A stretch of DNA of 64,000 nt from Conus ventricosus (lineage: Eukaryota > Mollusca > Gastropoda > Neogastropoda > Conidae), in the NCBI GenBank assembly GCA_018398815.1, contig CM031596.1:72146382-72210381 (forward strand), in the 5' to 3' direction. Each line of letters starts with the position of its first letter. Position 1 is the first letter of the stretch. The translations under genes were made by a program, and so were the position numbers. The notes under the pieces were generated by a model. The model was given only the letters and a program-made list of their open reading frames with translations, did not search any database and was not told the origin of the DNA. Positions 24,352-35,898 of this stretch are shown here, piece after piece.

Positions 24352-27171
24352 GAGAGAGGAGAGAGAGAAGAGAGGAGAGAGAGAGAGGAGAGAAAAGAGA
24401 ATACGTATGCCAATAATTTAACGTGGTTTACGCTATTAAGGCCCATTCACACACAAAAACGGACTATGGAGGAATGGGATGGAGGAACGGGGTAGGGGTG
24501 AGGGCTGGGGGAGGAATGGGATGGAGGAACGGTGTAGGGGTGAGGGCTGGGGAAATGGAGTGAGGAGGGAGGCAGATATAGGAGACTTATGTGGAAACAA
24601 CGTTGTACAATTGGCCTTTACAACGTTCATCGTGACATGGATCCCACATCGTGGTATTAAACATATTTGTAACTAATCCTCAGTCTGTCAATGACACATA
24701 GTAATACTCCACTTCACAACTTTGCAACACAACAGTTCGCGATGGGTCTTAGTGAGGATTTCCTTTCACAACATGTTTGCTCCAGGAAGAAGTGAGGTGT
24801 TGAACTTGGCCACAAACACGGACGGGATTGACCAAGGGTTTCTTCCCTCTTTCCACATAGTTGCCATTATTTGCGTGTAAATGTTTTGTTGACAGATTCT
24901 GTGTGCTGCTGCACATTAGCTTCTGTAGTGAGCTAGACGCTGTCTGTGCCACATGTGTTTGATGTACTAACATTAGTTTTTTCTGTGTTGGGTAAATGCA
25001 TCGATTTTGAATCACGTTCGGTTGTATTATTTTCCTGTTCATAGCCTTGAGTATTTTTTTTTACACTAACAGTGATACGCACATCTGTTTCTGCCACGCA
25101 CCTTTTCTCAGAGTCATGGCACACTATCAGTCAGTGTGTACTGGCGCCACACAGTTTCATGCTGATTTCCGTTCATTGTTTTGAGTGTCATACAAAGACT
25201 GGCAAACAGAAGTAGGCAAATGATGATCATTGTCAGCTACATGTGTATCAGTATATACATTGTTTTCACTGTCAGCATCAGCACCATCGACGAAACTGGG
25301 CAGAGTTGGCAAAAGTAAACCAGATGGAGATGAAAGGCTGCCTTGCCTACCATTGGCTTCTTCTGTGTCTCACGGTGTTATCCCTGTTTAGCTTGAGGGG
25401 CACTTTCTGCGATACACGCATGGACGCTGTGGCAGTAACGTGACAGGGAATAATCGGTTATAGTATTGAACCTCAGAACGATGACAATGTGGTTACCTTT
25501 GCCTTCAGTTTTGAATGGGGATAGCATGTTCTGCAGTGCTGAGTTCAGCATACTTTCTAAAGTTGCCAGGAGACTCCTAACAGGCATACGATCAGACTTG
25601 TGTAGGAAACAACTGAAGATTTAAACTAGCTGCTGGTTAGGGAGGAACAAAAGTGAACTTCATGAGGCATACATTTATCAATTAGAGTAGGTGTCTCTTT
25701 GCAGTTGGGTAAGACGATGATTCTGCTTAACGTCCTCCAGCCTGTACAAACAGGACATATTGGGACATGTATTTTTGCTTTAGATATAAGTAGTCATTGG
25801 GACGCAGAGCGGTGTCTGAAGATAGTTCGGCTGCGGTTGTTTCCAAGGCCATCGTCAGGGCCACCGGGCGGCCGTCTTCAGCTGAGTGGCGACGGTCCTG
25901 TGCCGCGTGAGGCCGACTCAGGAGACGTACGAGGCAGAAGTCGCCGAGCCGCTGCACGTAGGTCATGCCCACTCTGCGCCCAATGAGGTAGAATTTCCAC
26001 CCTCCCCCCCCCAAAGGGAGAGCCTGCTAGGATGGCAGGCCACTGGGTAGTTCGCAGAGTGGCAGCGCTCGTCGCCAAGTGTCACGCCGCCTCGAGAGCC
26101 GTCCCCCGGGGACACAGGCTAGTCCCGTCGTCACTCGTAATGCGAGGAAGGAAATCTGTGCCGCCCTACACCCATCTGCCACCTGGGTGCCTTCTGCTGG
26201 TCTCTGCCACCGACCAGCAGGTGAATGATGAGTTGGGTAAGACCATCCGTCTAAAAAGGCACGCTTCAGACGCCCACCCATCCAAAGTTTGCGGGTTCGA
26301 GTCCCGGCCAAGCAAGAAAAAATGTGAAGAAAAAAAGTGAAACAAAAATGAGAAGAATAGTTAATTAGTTAATTAAGTAGAAAGTAAGATAGTTAGTTAG
26401 GTAGGTAGTTAGTTAGCTAGTTAATTAGTTAATTAGTTAGTTAATGAGAATAGCTTTATCTCTTTTTCTTTATTATTTTTTGGGCTTCTGCCAGACTACA
26501 AGTAGTAAAGAGCCTCTTTCTGTATGTCTCTGACTTTGTAATTGTCTTTTTTAAATCGAAAAAACAAATATGTATGTACATACGTATATAATAAGATAAA
26601 CAAATTAATTAATAGAGTAGAAAAAACAAAAACAAAGAAGAGATGGAAATAGGAAGATAAAGAAAGAAATAAGTACGAAATGTAAGACATGGAGGACTGG
26701 ATGTGCCATGAAGACGTTATGAGAAGATGATTAGAAATTCAGAATAATAGAACTAAATAACCAACTAACTAACTAACTGACTAACTAACTAATGAGCTCT
26801 TTTTTTCACTTATTCACTGTGCAGCCTTCGGAGTTTTGTTTTCCATTTTGTTTATCTCTCTTGCTTTTTTTGTTCTTTTCCTTCCCTCCCTCCTTCCTTC
26901 CCTCCCTCCTTCCTTCCTGTCTTTCTTTCTTTCTTTCTTTCTTCCTTCCGTTTTTTCATTATTTGCTCTAGTGGTATAATTGTCAAAACGTCTATGTTAT
27001 CCTCAATGAAGTTTTAGTATTCACCAAAACCTTTATGGTATATTATTCCTTGTTTTTTTTCCCCCATATATTTATTTACTTATATACTTATTTACTTATT
27101 TATCTTTTTCTTGATATATTTATTTATTATTTCTGTATTCATTGAGGCATTTATTTAGGTATTTAGGTATG
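24256..27171 (+). repeat. Satellite unit 8, long type, with 515-bp insertion
   Basis: The long-type unit has a net length of about 2.39 kb. It has the palindrome at 24256-24277, (GA)n at 24290-24400, two G-rich blocks and the long middle block. A GC-rich insertion at 25716-26230 splits the tRNA-like segment. The AT block follows. Confidence 0.9.
25716..26230 (-). mobile_element. GC-rich retroposon-like insertion with 13-bp target duplication
   Basis: The 515-bp GC-rich stretch is flanked by identical copies of AGTTGGGTAAGAC at 25703-25715 and 26231-26243, and no other unit has it. Read on the minus strand it ends in GGACGTTAAGCAGAATCATC just before the target repeat. This resembles the simple-repeat-type 3' tails of some invertebrate SINEs and LINEs. 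It contains a 95-residue minus-strand open frame (25727-26014) that I do not recognise and do not regard as a gene. The long target duplication fits LINE-type retrotransposition. Confidence 0.7.
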
Positions 27172-27256
27172 AAATTGAATACGTATTCAATTTGTGATTT
27201 TCAGAAAGAGAGAGAGAGAGGAGAGGGGAGAGAGAGAGAGAGGAGAGGAGAGAGAG

Positions 27257-27287
<31 letters not shown>

Positions 27288-28733
27288 AGTACGTATGGCC
27301 AATAATTTAACGTGGTTTACGCTATTAAGGCCCATTCACACACAAAAACGGACTATGGAGGAATGGGATGGAGGAACGGGGTAGGGGTGAGGGCTGGGGG
27401 AGGAATGGGATGGAGGAACGGTGTAGGGGTGAGGGCTGGGAGAAATGGAGTGAGGAAGGGAGCAGATATAGGAGACTTATGTGGAAACAACGTTGTACAA
27501 TTGGCCTTTTCAAACGTTCTTTCATGGCATGGATCCCACATCGTGGTATTATACATATTTGTAACTAATCCTCAGTCTGTCAATGAACATAGTAATAGTC
27601 CACTTCACAACTTTGCAACACAACAGTCGCGATGGGTCCTAGTGGGATTTCCTTTCACAACATGTTTGCCCCAGGTAGAAGTGATGTGTTGAACTTGGCC
27701 ACAAAAAGTGCTGGAGGGGGCACTTTCTGCGATACACAGCATGGACGCTGTGGCAGTAAGTGACAGGGAATAATCGGTTATAGTATTGAACCTCAGAACG
27801 ACGACAATGTGGTTACCTTTGCCTTCAGTTTTGAATGGGGATAGCATGTTCTTCAGTGCTGAGTTCAGCATACTTTCTAAAGTTGCCAGGAGACTCCTAA
27901 TAGGCATACGATCAGACTTGTGTAGGAAACAACTGAAGATTTGACTAGCTGCTGGTTAGGGAGGACAAAAGTGAACTTCATAAGGCATAAATTTATCAAT
28001 GTAGAGTAGGTGTCTCTTAGCAGTTGGGTAAGACATCCGTCTAAAAAGGCACGCCTTCAGACGCCACCCAAACCAAAAGTTGCGGGTTCGAGTCCGGCCA
28101 AGCAAAGAAAAATGTGAAGAAAAAAAAATGTGAAGAAAAAAAAGTGAAACAAAAATGAGAAGGTTAGTTAAGTAGAAAGTTAGGTAGTTAGTTAGTTAAT
28201 TAGTTAGTTAATGAGAATAAGCTTTATTTCTTTATTATTTTTTTTGGCTTCTGCCAGACTACAAGTAGTAAAGAGCCTCTTTCTGTATGTCTTGACTTTG
28301 TAATTGTCTTTTTTTAAATCGAAAAAAACAAAATATGTATGTACATTGTATAATAAAAGAAAACAAATTAATTAATAGAGTAGAAAAAACAAAACAAAGA
28401 AGAGATGGAAATAGGAAGATAAAGAAAGAAATAAGACAGGGAGGACTGATGTGCCATGAAGACGTTATGAGAGATGATTAGAAATTCAGAATAATAGAAC
28501 TAAATAACTAACTAACTAATGACTGACTAACTAACTAATGAGCTCTTTTTTTCACTTATTCACTGTGCAGCCTTCGGGGTTTTGTTTTCCATTTTGTTTA
28601 TCTCTCTTGCTTTTTTTGGTTTTTTTCCCTTTCCCCTCCCTCCTTCCTTCCCTCCTCTTCCTTCCTGTCTTTTTTTCTTTCTTTCTTTCTTCCGTTTTTT
28701 CATTATTTGCTCAGTGGTATAATTGTCAAAACG
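27172..28733 (+). repeat. Satellite unit 9, short type, 5' part
   Basis: This short-type unit has (GA)n at 27205-27287, two G-rich blocks, the short junction near 27700 and the tRNA-like segment near 28010-28105. It breaks off at TCAAAACG (28726-28733) where a Polinton left end begins. It is nearly the same as 34328-35898, including unit-specific variants. Confidence 0.85.
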
Positions 28734-28954
28734 ACGGAGAACGGAGAAACACGGATTCAAGCTCACCCCTCTAAACCCGGTCTTAACCGGTTTCGACCCG
28801 GGCCGACCTTGAATCCGTGTTTCTCCGTTCTCTGACAAGTAAGACTTCAAAAATGAATTAAAAATGATAATCCATCACCCCTTTTTTTTCAATAAACAAA
28901 AAATAACGACCCTACAAACAAACATACTGTGTAGGGTTATCCGTTTTCAATACT
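28734..28954 (+). repeat. Left terminal inverted repeat, partial copy
   Basis: This is the counterpart of 35899-36119. It has the same outer arm starting near GAGAACGGAG and the same inner arm ending CTCCGTTCTCT. The loop-proximal bases differ by substitutions (for example CGACCCGGGCC against CGAGCGGCC in the complete copy), which is unlike the simple indels elsewhere. A hairpin is a known difficult template. Confidence 0.7.
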
Positions 28955-29522
28955 AATTTATTAACCTTTTCAGATTTTGTTTTTGTTAATCCTGTGTTTT
29001 TTTGATCATTTTCAATAACTCATTTTCACGCAAAAAATTCTTCAAATGAGTCTCTGTCTTTCTTTTGAAATAACACTACAGTCTTTAATTGTTCTCTAAA
29101 GTCTTTTAAAACTGAGTTATATTTCTGACATAAAATCCACACACTTATCCCATCATGCCTTCTGCTAAAAACCAGTTTTGACAAGTGTTTCTCTTTTTTT
29201 AAATATATCTTTTTTTTGCTGAACAGTCATCTATATAAAAGTGTCTGCGTTCCCTCAAAACACTTTATAAAAAATATTCTAAACACTCACTCAGTTTAGT
29301 GCTAGGATCAACTAAATATACGTCATCGTCTGTCCATATAAACCTTCTATCATGATATGCTTTGTTCCTTTTAAGTGTTGGACAGAAAAAACACAATATA
29401 AACAAAATTATAACGATAAACTGTTTGTATAGGTCGAGGACAAATATTGTTTTTCCACAGCCAGTCTGTCCACAAATCAATGAACAATGAGGCGCTTTTG
29501 TCATAAAGTTTAACTGCTCCAT
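28912..29522 (-). pseudogene. ATP: Packaging ATPase, broken duplicate
   Basis: This is the duplicate of the gene at 36071-36681. The N-terminal 85 residues from the ATG at 29522 include the Walker A motif GQTGCGKT. The frame is lost near 29265-29290 and the Walker B IDDC segment lies in another frame. Compared with the other copy, several small indels are present. Confidence 0.75.
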
Positions 29523-29538
29523 AGTTTTATAACAGAAT

Positions 29539-30394
29539 TTAATCTAATCCAGTTATTATTTTTATCATACTCTCCGTCAAAACTTGTTCAGTATAATAAA
29601 ATCCTATGAGGCCTAAATGTGTAAGATTAATCCAATTCAGTTTTGTAAGATTGTTTCTATTTAAGTCAACATTGATTTTGTTGCTTGTTGTTATGATCTT
29701 AATATCCTCACCATTGTGAAGAACGACGATGGTAACTTTAAGGCGTTTTAACGTCTAAGTTTTGCCAGCTAATATTAATTCCTTTTATAAGGTCGTCACT
29801 AACGCCCACAACCCCATCCCTCTCCACATCTTTAAAGACAGAAATTTCAAATATTATTGTGAACGTGTCTCCTAATTTTCTGCTTGGAAAGAACTGTAAT
29901 TTTGTAGAAGCTTTCTTTAAAACCGTTTCTTCTGTGGAGGATGTACTGTTTTTTCCCATACGGCGTTATTTCAATCTCTTTCCGACTATTGTCGTCCGGC
30001 ATAAGACTTACATGTAAAGGGCCAGAGTTGAATGCTTTTCTGAAACTTTTTTGACGGCTAAAAAATGTAAATGGGCTTATGAATTCAAATTTTATTTCCA
30101 TTCTAAATATGGTTCTAAGTGCCATTTGCTGTCAGTTTTCGAACTATTTTATATTCATACTGGCCAGCATTATTTGCTTCTACATTGCGTAGTTGTTCTA
30201 GTTTAGGAAACTTTTTTGTGTCGCTAACCTCTTTGCGTTTATAATCACCATCTTTAGTGTACTCAAAACCATACAAAGCGCCTATCTCACCATTCTGTTC
30301 AAAGTCTGCAACGTCTGCAAGGTCTTTTAATTTCTAAGGTTATACACCTTACAGGTGCTAATGTAACTCCCGGTTCCTCTGGCCCGCGCGACAT
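29539..30394 (-). pseudogene. Possible Polinton virion gene, broken duplicate
   Basis: This is the duplicate of 36698-37554. Here the frame is continuous through the point near 30050 where the other copy is shifted (six T against five T), but is broken near 29935 and 30330. Complementary breaks suggest that one intact gene underlies both readings. Confidence 0.7.
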
Positions 30395-30413
30395 TATTTT
30401 TTAGAACAACTTA

Positions 30414-31104
30414 TTATTTTATTTCCAAAACAATGTGCAGGTTAACACATTTCACGACTTTTCCTGTTTTGTCTGCAATTTTTATATTAAATGATCCGAC
30501 CCTCCCACAAACTAATCTTTTAAACTGTAAATTAGGGAATTGTATAATTTCATAATCGCAAATATGCAGCTTTCCCTGACGGAAGAGTTCTTAAAACAGT
30601 TGAGGGCCTTCCATCATATAAGTTTTCATCAGTGCTCAGCTCATCCAAATGAACATAGAGTAATGAATGTAATGCAAGATCGAGCGGATTTTCTCCCTCA
30701 TAAGTAGTTTTGTTTGGTGTAACTCTAAATCTATAATTGTCAGCTGCAAAGCCTAACATTTTAGCTAGCTCTTTATCAAAAATAGTAACCTACTTCTTCT
30801 TCAGGCTTGAATGTTAACATTGTTTTCAGATTCGCATTGTTAAGTTTGAGAGTAATGTCAAGTTACTCATTGCTTCTTTTAGTGAGGCAAAACCCGTAAT
30901 AACCATCAGGTATTGTTAACTGGCTAACTTTGGTCCCTGTTTTGTCAATTTTTGAATCTTATTATTCTTCTTTGATTCACTTATATTAAACCATACAACT
31001 TTGTAAAATATTTCATGAAGCGCAACCATTCTGCTTCCGCAATTGTTATCAATAGCATGTTCTAAAAACGAAGGACGGTGTTGAGTTGTTATTGTTACAA
31101 ACAT
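30414..31104 (-). pseudogene. Conserved Polinton gene, broken duplicate
   Basis: This is the duplicate of 37574-38263, which is intact in the complete copy. Here the frame is interrupted at about 30565, 30780, 30860 and 30950 by one- or two-base indels. The start ATG (31104) and the A-rich stretch before it are retained. Confidence 0.7.
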
Positions 31105-31123
31105 TTTTTAAACAAAATAAAAA

Positions 31124-32335
31124 ATGCGCGTTCAAATATACTAAAGATGCAAAATATTCTGTTGGGCCGCACTACAATCTTAAAATATAGCAACTGGCAC
31201 CCTTGACATTTCTGTGACCCAGACTGACACCTTTCAAGTAAAGGTGAGTACGCCATTAACAGATATCTTAACCCTCCTGTTAAAAAGACTACATCGCAAA
31301 AGTGTGGTTCAGTCATCCGATGCAGTTTTAACAGAACCAGTTAAACTTTGCTGTGTTTTGTGCACAACTGGTATGGAGTGTCGTAATGCTGATCACTTAA
31401 TCATCCTGATCCTTTGGTGAGGTCAGTGTACAGATTTCATTTTTATTACACCTTCAGACGTATTTTTGACTGAACTGCAAGCGCCATTACCAAATGACAA
31501 ACCGTTTAATCCATTCAGCAACGAATAGACATGAAGGCTTTTGAAAGGATCTGTAACGAATTCAATATTAATGTAAGACAGACTTTAGACAAAAGTTGGA
31601 CCGCAATCATGGCTTAGGCACCCTTATTTTTGGGGCGTGCACAGAAAGTATAACTATGACTGGAATCCTCCTTACACATCTTTCTCTTCAGGCACAGCTG
31701 TTCACCTCGGGTCCATAGAGCACGAGCATAAAACAGCATGGATAACATTTAATCTTAGACACTTCTAAGGGCCTAACTAAAGCAGGAATAGAACGAATAA
31801 ACGACTCTATTCGTACTTACGTTTGGTGTTTGCTAGGTTCGCAAGCACAAACGAGATCGAGCATAACTGATCCTTCTACTGGCTTTGATGCACAAAAACA
31901 GTACTTGGCAAATTTAGAGGACGCCATTAATTCTACAGTTGATTTACCTCAAGTATTAAAAGGTACCAAAATGTTTTACAATACGCAAGATCGAAAGTAG
32001 ACTTTGTTGTTGGCACTGGTTTATACATGCTGCCTTCTGACCTCAGGCTCCAGATAGGAAACAATAATAAACTACAATAATGAAATCCTTGTGGCAGGCA
32101 ATGAACAGAAGGTCGGAAAAAAACGAAATAAATTCTGAGCCAGTAATATTGCAAGCAGTAAACAAACAAGTCGACCCCCCAAGAATAAGTCATCCAATCC
32201 CCGTGGCCCAAAGCCCAAAGGCCGTTGAAGAAGTCAAAAAAAATATGCCATGAATATGAAAAGACAGCGCTTGTTTTTGGATTAACTGCTTAGGATTACT
32301 CGGTCTTTATTTTACTAAATATTAACCCAACTATT
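31124..32335 (+). pseudogene. Conserved Polinton gene (rightward), broken duplicate
   Basis: This is the duplicate of 38282-39483, diverging from the preceding gene across a gap of under 20 bp. Fragments of the same protein can be followed in all three frames to the TAA near 32333. Indels differ from those in the complete copy. Confidence 0.65.
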
Positions 32336-33000
32336 AAGAGAACTAATGTCCATAAGTGCTCGGCCATAAGCCAACTACTTTGCTTGCAGTAGACAAAAGC
32401 CAGCTAACAATACCCCCTAATATACCCGGCAAAGCGTCCATGGCTTTACTGGCTATTTTTTTAATAAACCTGCAAGATGGTCAAGTTGTTTTTTTACCCA
32501 TGATTTATCAGGCGGCGATGGAGGCGATGGTGCGGAGGCACTGGATTTGACCTCCACCGCCACCTGTAATAGCCAACGCCAGTGTACTTATTGCAAAACT
32601 AAGGCTGTTATAACGCTTGCTAATGTGACACCTTGCTCTCTAAACAGTGTTCTTATTCGTTCTGCTAGCGTTGTGTCTTCATATAAATTCTTTGGATAAT
32701 TTCTCTTATTCTGCTCACTTGAGTTCGTAATTGTTCTCGGTAGTAGACAACACTTCTAGTCTTGCTGATCTTTCTTGTTCAAGATCTTTTAGTCTTTGGT
32801 TATTCTTTCTTTAATATCATGCCCTAAGTTGGCGTCATCAGCTCAACGAGTTTTTCTTTTTCTCTTTTTATATGCTCATCTAGTTCAGCCAGTTTTGCTA
32901 AATTGTTTGTTAATTCGCCTCTGATGCTTCTCAAAGCATGATCAAGGGCCGCTATTTCTCGCTGGTATGCGGTGAGTCGTGTATAGTCTTTAATGGCCCC
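32296..33000 (-). pseudogene. Coiled-coil/membrane Polinton gene, partial duplicate
   Basis: This is the 3' part of the duplicate of 39454-40656. The C-terminal hydrophobic segment, the glycine-rich linker (about 32545-32570) and part of the coiled coil are recognisable up to the gap. Confidence 0.65.
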
Positions 33001-34000
33001 NNNNNNNNNNNNNNNNNNNNNNNNNNNNNNNNNNNNNNNNNNNNNNNNNNNNNNNNNNNNNNNNNNNNNNNNNNNNNNNNNNNNNNNNNNNNNNNNNNNN
33101 NNNNNNNNNNNNNNNNNNNNNNNNNNNNNNNNNNNNNNNNNNNNNNNNNNNNNNNNNNNNNNNNNNNNNNNNNNNNNNNNNNNNNNNNNNNNNNNNNNNN
33201 NNNNNNNNNNNNNNNNNNNNNNNNNNNNNNNNNNNNNNNNNNNNNNNNNNNNNNNNNNNNNNNNNNNNNNNNNNNNNNNNNNNNNNNNNNNNNNNNNNNN
33301 NNNNNNNNNNNNNNNNNNNNNNNNNNNNNNNNNNNNNNNNNNNNNNNNNNNNNNNNNNNNNNNNNNNNNNNNNNNNNNNNNNNNNNNNNNNNNNNNNNNN
33401 NNNNNNNNNNNNNNNNNNNNNNNNNNNNNNNNNNNNNNNNNNNNNNNNNNNNNNNNNNNNNNNNNNNNNNNNNNNNNNNNNNNNNNNNNNNNNNNNNNNN
33501 NNNNNNNNNNNNNNNNNNNNNNNNNNNNNNNNNNNNNNNNNNNNNNNNNNNNNNNNNNNNNNNNNNNNNNNNNNNNNNNNNNNNNNNNNNNNNNNNNNNN
33601 NNNNNNNNNNNNNNNNNNNNNNNNNNNNNNNNNNNNNNNNNNNNNNNNNNNNNNNNNNNNNNNNNNNNNNNNNNNNNNNNNNNNNNNNNNNNNNNNNNNN
33701 NNNNNNNNNNNNNNNNNNNNNNNNNNNNNNNNNNNNNNNNNNNNNNNNNNNNNNNNNNNNNNNNNNNNNNNNNNNNNNNNNNNNNNNNNNNNNNNNNNNN
33801 NNNNNNNNNNNNNNNNNNNNNNNNNNNNNNNNNNNNNNNNNNNNNNNNNNNNNNNNNNNNNNNNNNNNNNNNNNNNNNNNNNNNNNNNNNNNNNNNNNNN
33901 NNNNNNNNNNNNNNNNNNNNNNNNNNNNNNNNNNNNNNNNNNNNNNNNNNNNNNNNNNNNNNNNNNNNNNNNNNNNNNNNNNNNNNNNNNNNNNNNNNNN
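33001..34000. other. Assembly gap (1000 N)
   Basis: Exactly 1000 N, a placeholder length. The left edge is inside a Polinton gene and the right edge is satellite sequence upstream of the Polinton target site. The true content and length are unknown. Confidence 1.
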
Positions 34001-34327
34001 TGCATTCATTTTGTTCATTTTTTTTCTCCTCTTTTTGCTTCCTCTCCTCCTTCCTCCTCCCTCCTTCCTTCCTGTCTTTCTTTCTTTCTTTCTTTCTTCT
34101 TCTTCCGTTTTTTCATTATTTGCTCTAGTGGTATAATTGTCAAAACGTCTATGTTATCCTCAATGAAGTTTTAGTAATTCACCAAAACCTTTATGGTATA
34201 TTATTCCTTGTTTTTTTTCCCCATATATTTATTTACTTATATACTTATTTACTTATTTATCTTTTTCTGATATATTTATTTATTATTTCTGTATTCATTG
34301 AGGCATTTATTTAGGTATTTAGGTATG
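34001..34327 (+). repeat. Satellite fragment after the gap
   Basis: The first 40 bases are a degraded version of the CATTTTGTTTATC region. It continues through the CTCC/CTTT microsatellite and the empty Polinton target site (GTCAAAACGTCTATG, near 34138-34152) to the end of a unit. This shows the uninterrupted target sequence. Confidence 0.85.
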
Positions 34328-34358
34328 AAATTGAATACGTATTCAATTTGTGATTTTC

Positions 34359-34441
<83 letters not shown>

Positions 34442-35164
34442 ATACGTATGCCAATAATTTAACGTGGTTTACGCTATTAAGGCCCATTCACACACAAAAA
34501 CGGACTATGGAGGAATGGGATGGAGGAACGGGGTAGGGGTGAGGGCTGGGGGAGGAATGGGATGGAGGAACGGTGTAGGGGTGAGGGCTGGGAGAAATGG
34601 AGTGAGGAAGGAGGCAGATATAGGAGACTTATGTGGAAACAACGTTGTACAATTGGCCTTTTCAAACGTTCATCATGGCATGGATCCCACATCGTGGTAT
34701 TATACATATTTGTAACTAATCCTCAGTCTGTCAATGACACATAGTAATAGTCCACTTCACAACTTTGCAACACAACAGTCGCGATGGGTCCTAGTGAGGA
34801 TTTCCTTTCACAACATGTTTGCTCCAGGTAGAAGTGATGTGTTGAACTTGGCCACAAAAAGTGCTGGAGGGGGCACTTTCTGCGATACACAGCATGGACG
34901 CTGTGGCAGTAAACGTGACAGGGAATAATCGGTTATAGTATTGAACCTCAGAACGACGACAATGTGGTTACCTTTGCCTTCAGTTTTGAATGGGGATAGC
35001 ATGTTCTTCAGTGCTGAGTTCAGCATACTTTCTAAAGTTGCCAGGAGACTCCTAATAGGCATACGATCAGACTTGTGTAGGAAACAACTGAAGATTTGAA
35101 CTAGCTGCTGGTTAGGGAGGAACAAAAGTGAACTTCATAAGGCATAAATTTATCAATGTAGAGT

Positions 35165-35262
35165 AGGTGTCTCTTAGCAGTTGGGTAAGACATCCGTCTA
35201 AAAAGGCACGCCTTCAGACGCCCACCCATCCAAAAGTTGCGGGTTCGAGTCCCGGCCAAGCA
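35165..35262 (+). repeat. tRNA-like segment of the satellite (representative copy)
   Basis: Box A-like TAGCAGTTGGG (35175-35185) and a perfect box B consensus GGTTCGAGTCC (35242-35252) are about 56 bp apart, as in tRNA-derived RNA polymerase III promoters. A T-arm (CGGG-TTCGAGT-CCCG) can fold, but I cannot build an acceptor stem, so this is not a functional tRNA. An A-rich AAAAATGTGAAG tail follows, as in SINEs. Other copies have their box B near 175, 1845, 21572, 23412, 26297, 28085, 54800, 59432, 61806 and 63621. Some copies are damaged. Confidence 0.7.
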
Positions 35263-35893
35263 AAGAAAAAATGTGAAGAAAAAAAAATGTGAAGAAAAAA
35301 AAAGTGAAACAAAAATGAGAAGGTTAGTTAAGTAGAAAGTTAGGTAGTTAGTTAGTTAATTAGTTAGTTAATGAGAATAAGCTTTATTTCTTTATTATTT
35401 TTTTTGGCTTCTGCCAGACTACAAGTAGTAAAGAGCCTCTTTCTGTATGTCTCTGACTTTGTAATTGTCTTTTTTAAATCGAAAAAAACAAAATATGTAT
35501 GTACATATGTATATAATAAAAGAAAACAAATTAATTAATAGAGTAGAAAAAACAAAAACAAAGAAGAGATGGAAATAGGAAGATAAAGAAAGAAATAAGA
35601 CAGGGAGGACTGATGTGCCATGAAGACGTTATGAGAAGATGATTAGAAATTCAGAATAATAGAACTAAATAACTAACTAACTAACTGACTGACTAACTAA
35701 CTAATGAGCTCTTTTTTTCACTTATTCACTGTGCAGCCTTCGGGGTTTTGTTTTCCATTTTGTTTATCTCTCTTGCTTTTTTTGTTCTTTTCCTTCCCTC
35801 CCTCCTTCCTTCCCTCCCTCCTTCCTTCCTGTCTTTCTTTCTTTCTTTCTTTCTTCCGTTTTTTCATTATTTGCTCTAGTGGTATAATTGTCA

Positions 35894-35898
35894 AAACG
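35894..35898 (+). other. Left target-site duplication of the Polinton
   Basis: AAACG immediately precedes the terminal AGAGAACGG and is repeated at 51458-51462. The undisturbed site reads CAAAACGTCT in sister units, so the duplication is 5 bp. Confidence 0.85.

Larger units (their letters stand above)
28734..33000 (+). mobile_element. Partial second copy of the Polinton left end
   Basis: The sequence follows 35899 to about 40161 closely from the terminal repeat through five genes, then stops at the N gap. The flanking satellite position (TCAAAACG) is identical. Differences are mostly single-base insertions and deletions in homopolymers, giving more broken frames than the complete copy. I read it as the same locus assembled twice, although two insertions or a real segmental duplication are possible. 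Confidence 0.75.

Noticed and set aside
25699..26340. Overlapping 66-102-residue frames in the GC-rich insertion
   Set aside because: GC-rich sequence lacks stops in several frames. None shows motifs, and they overlap on both strands.
32824..34174. Long open frames across the N gap
   Set aside because: They are artefacts of unknown bases. Only the flanking Polinton and satellite parts are real.
34464..34744. Gly/Trp/Met-rich frame (GMGWRNGVGV type) recurring in each unit
   Set aside because: It is a translation of the G-rich tandem blocks. It recurs with frame changes and has no conserved start or stop beyond the repeat.
35165..35262. Functional tRNA gene
   Set aside because: Boxes A and B and a T-arm are visible, but no acceptor or anticodon stem of proper length can be built and every unit shares the same defect.
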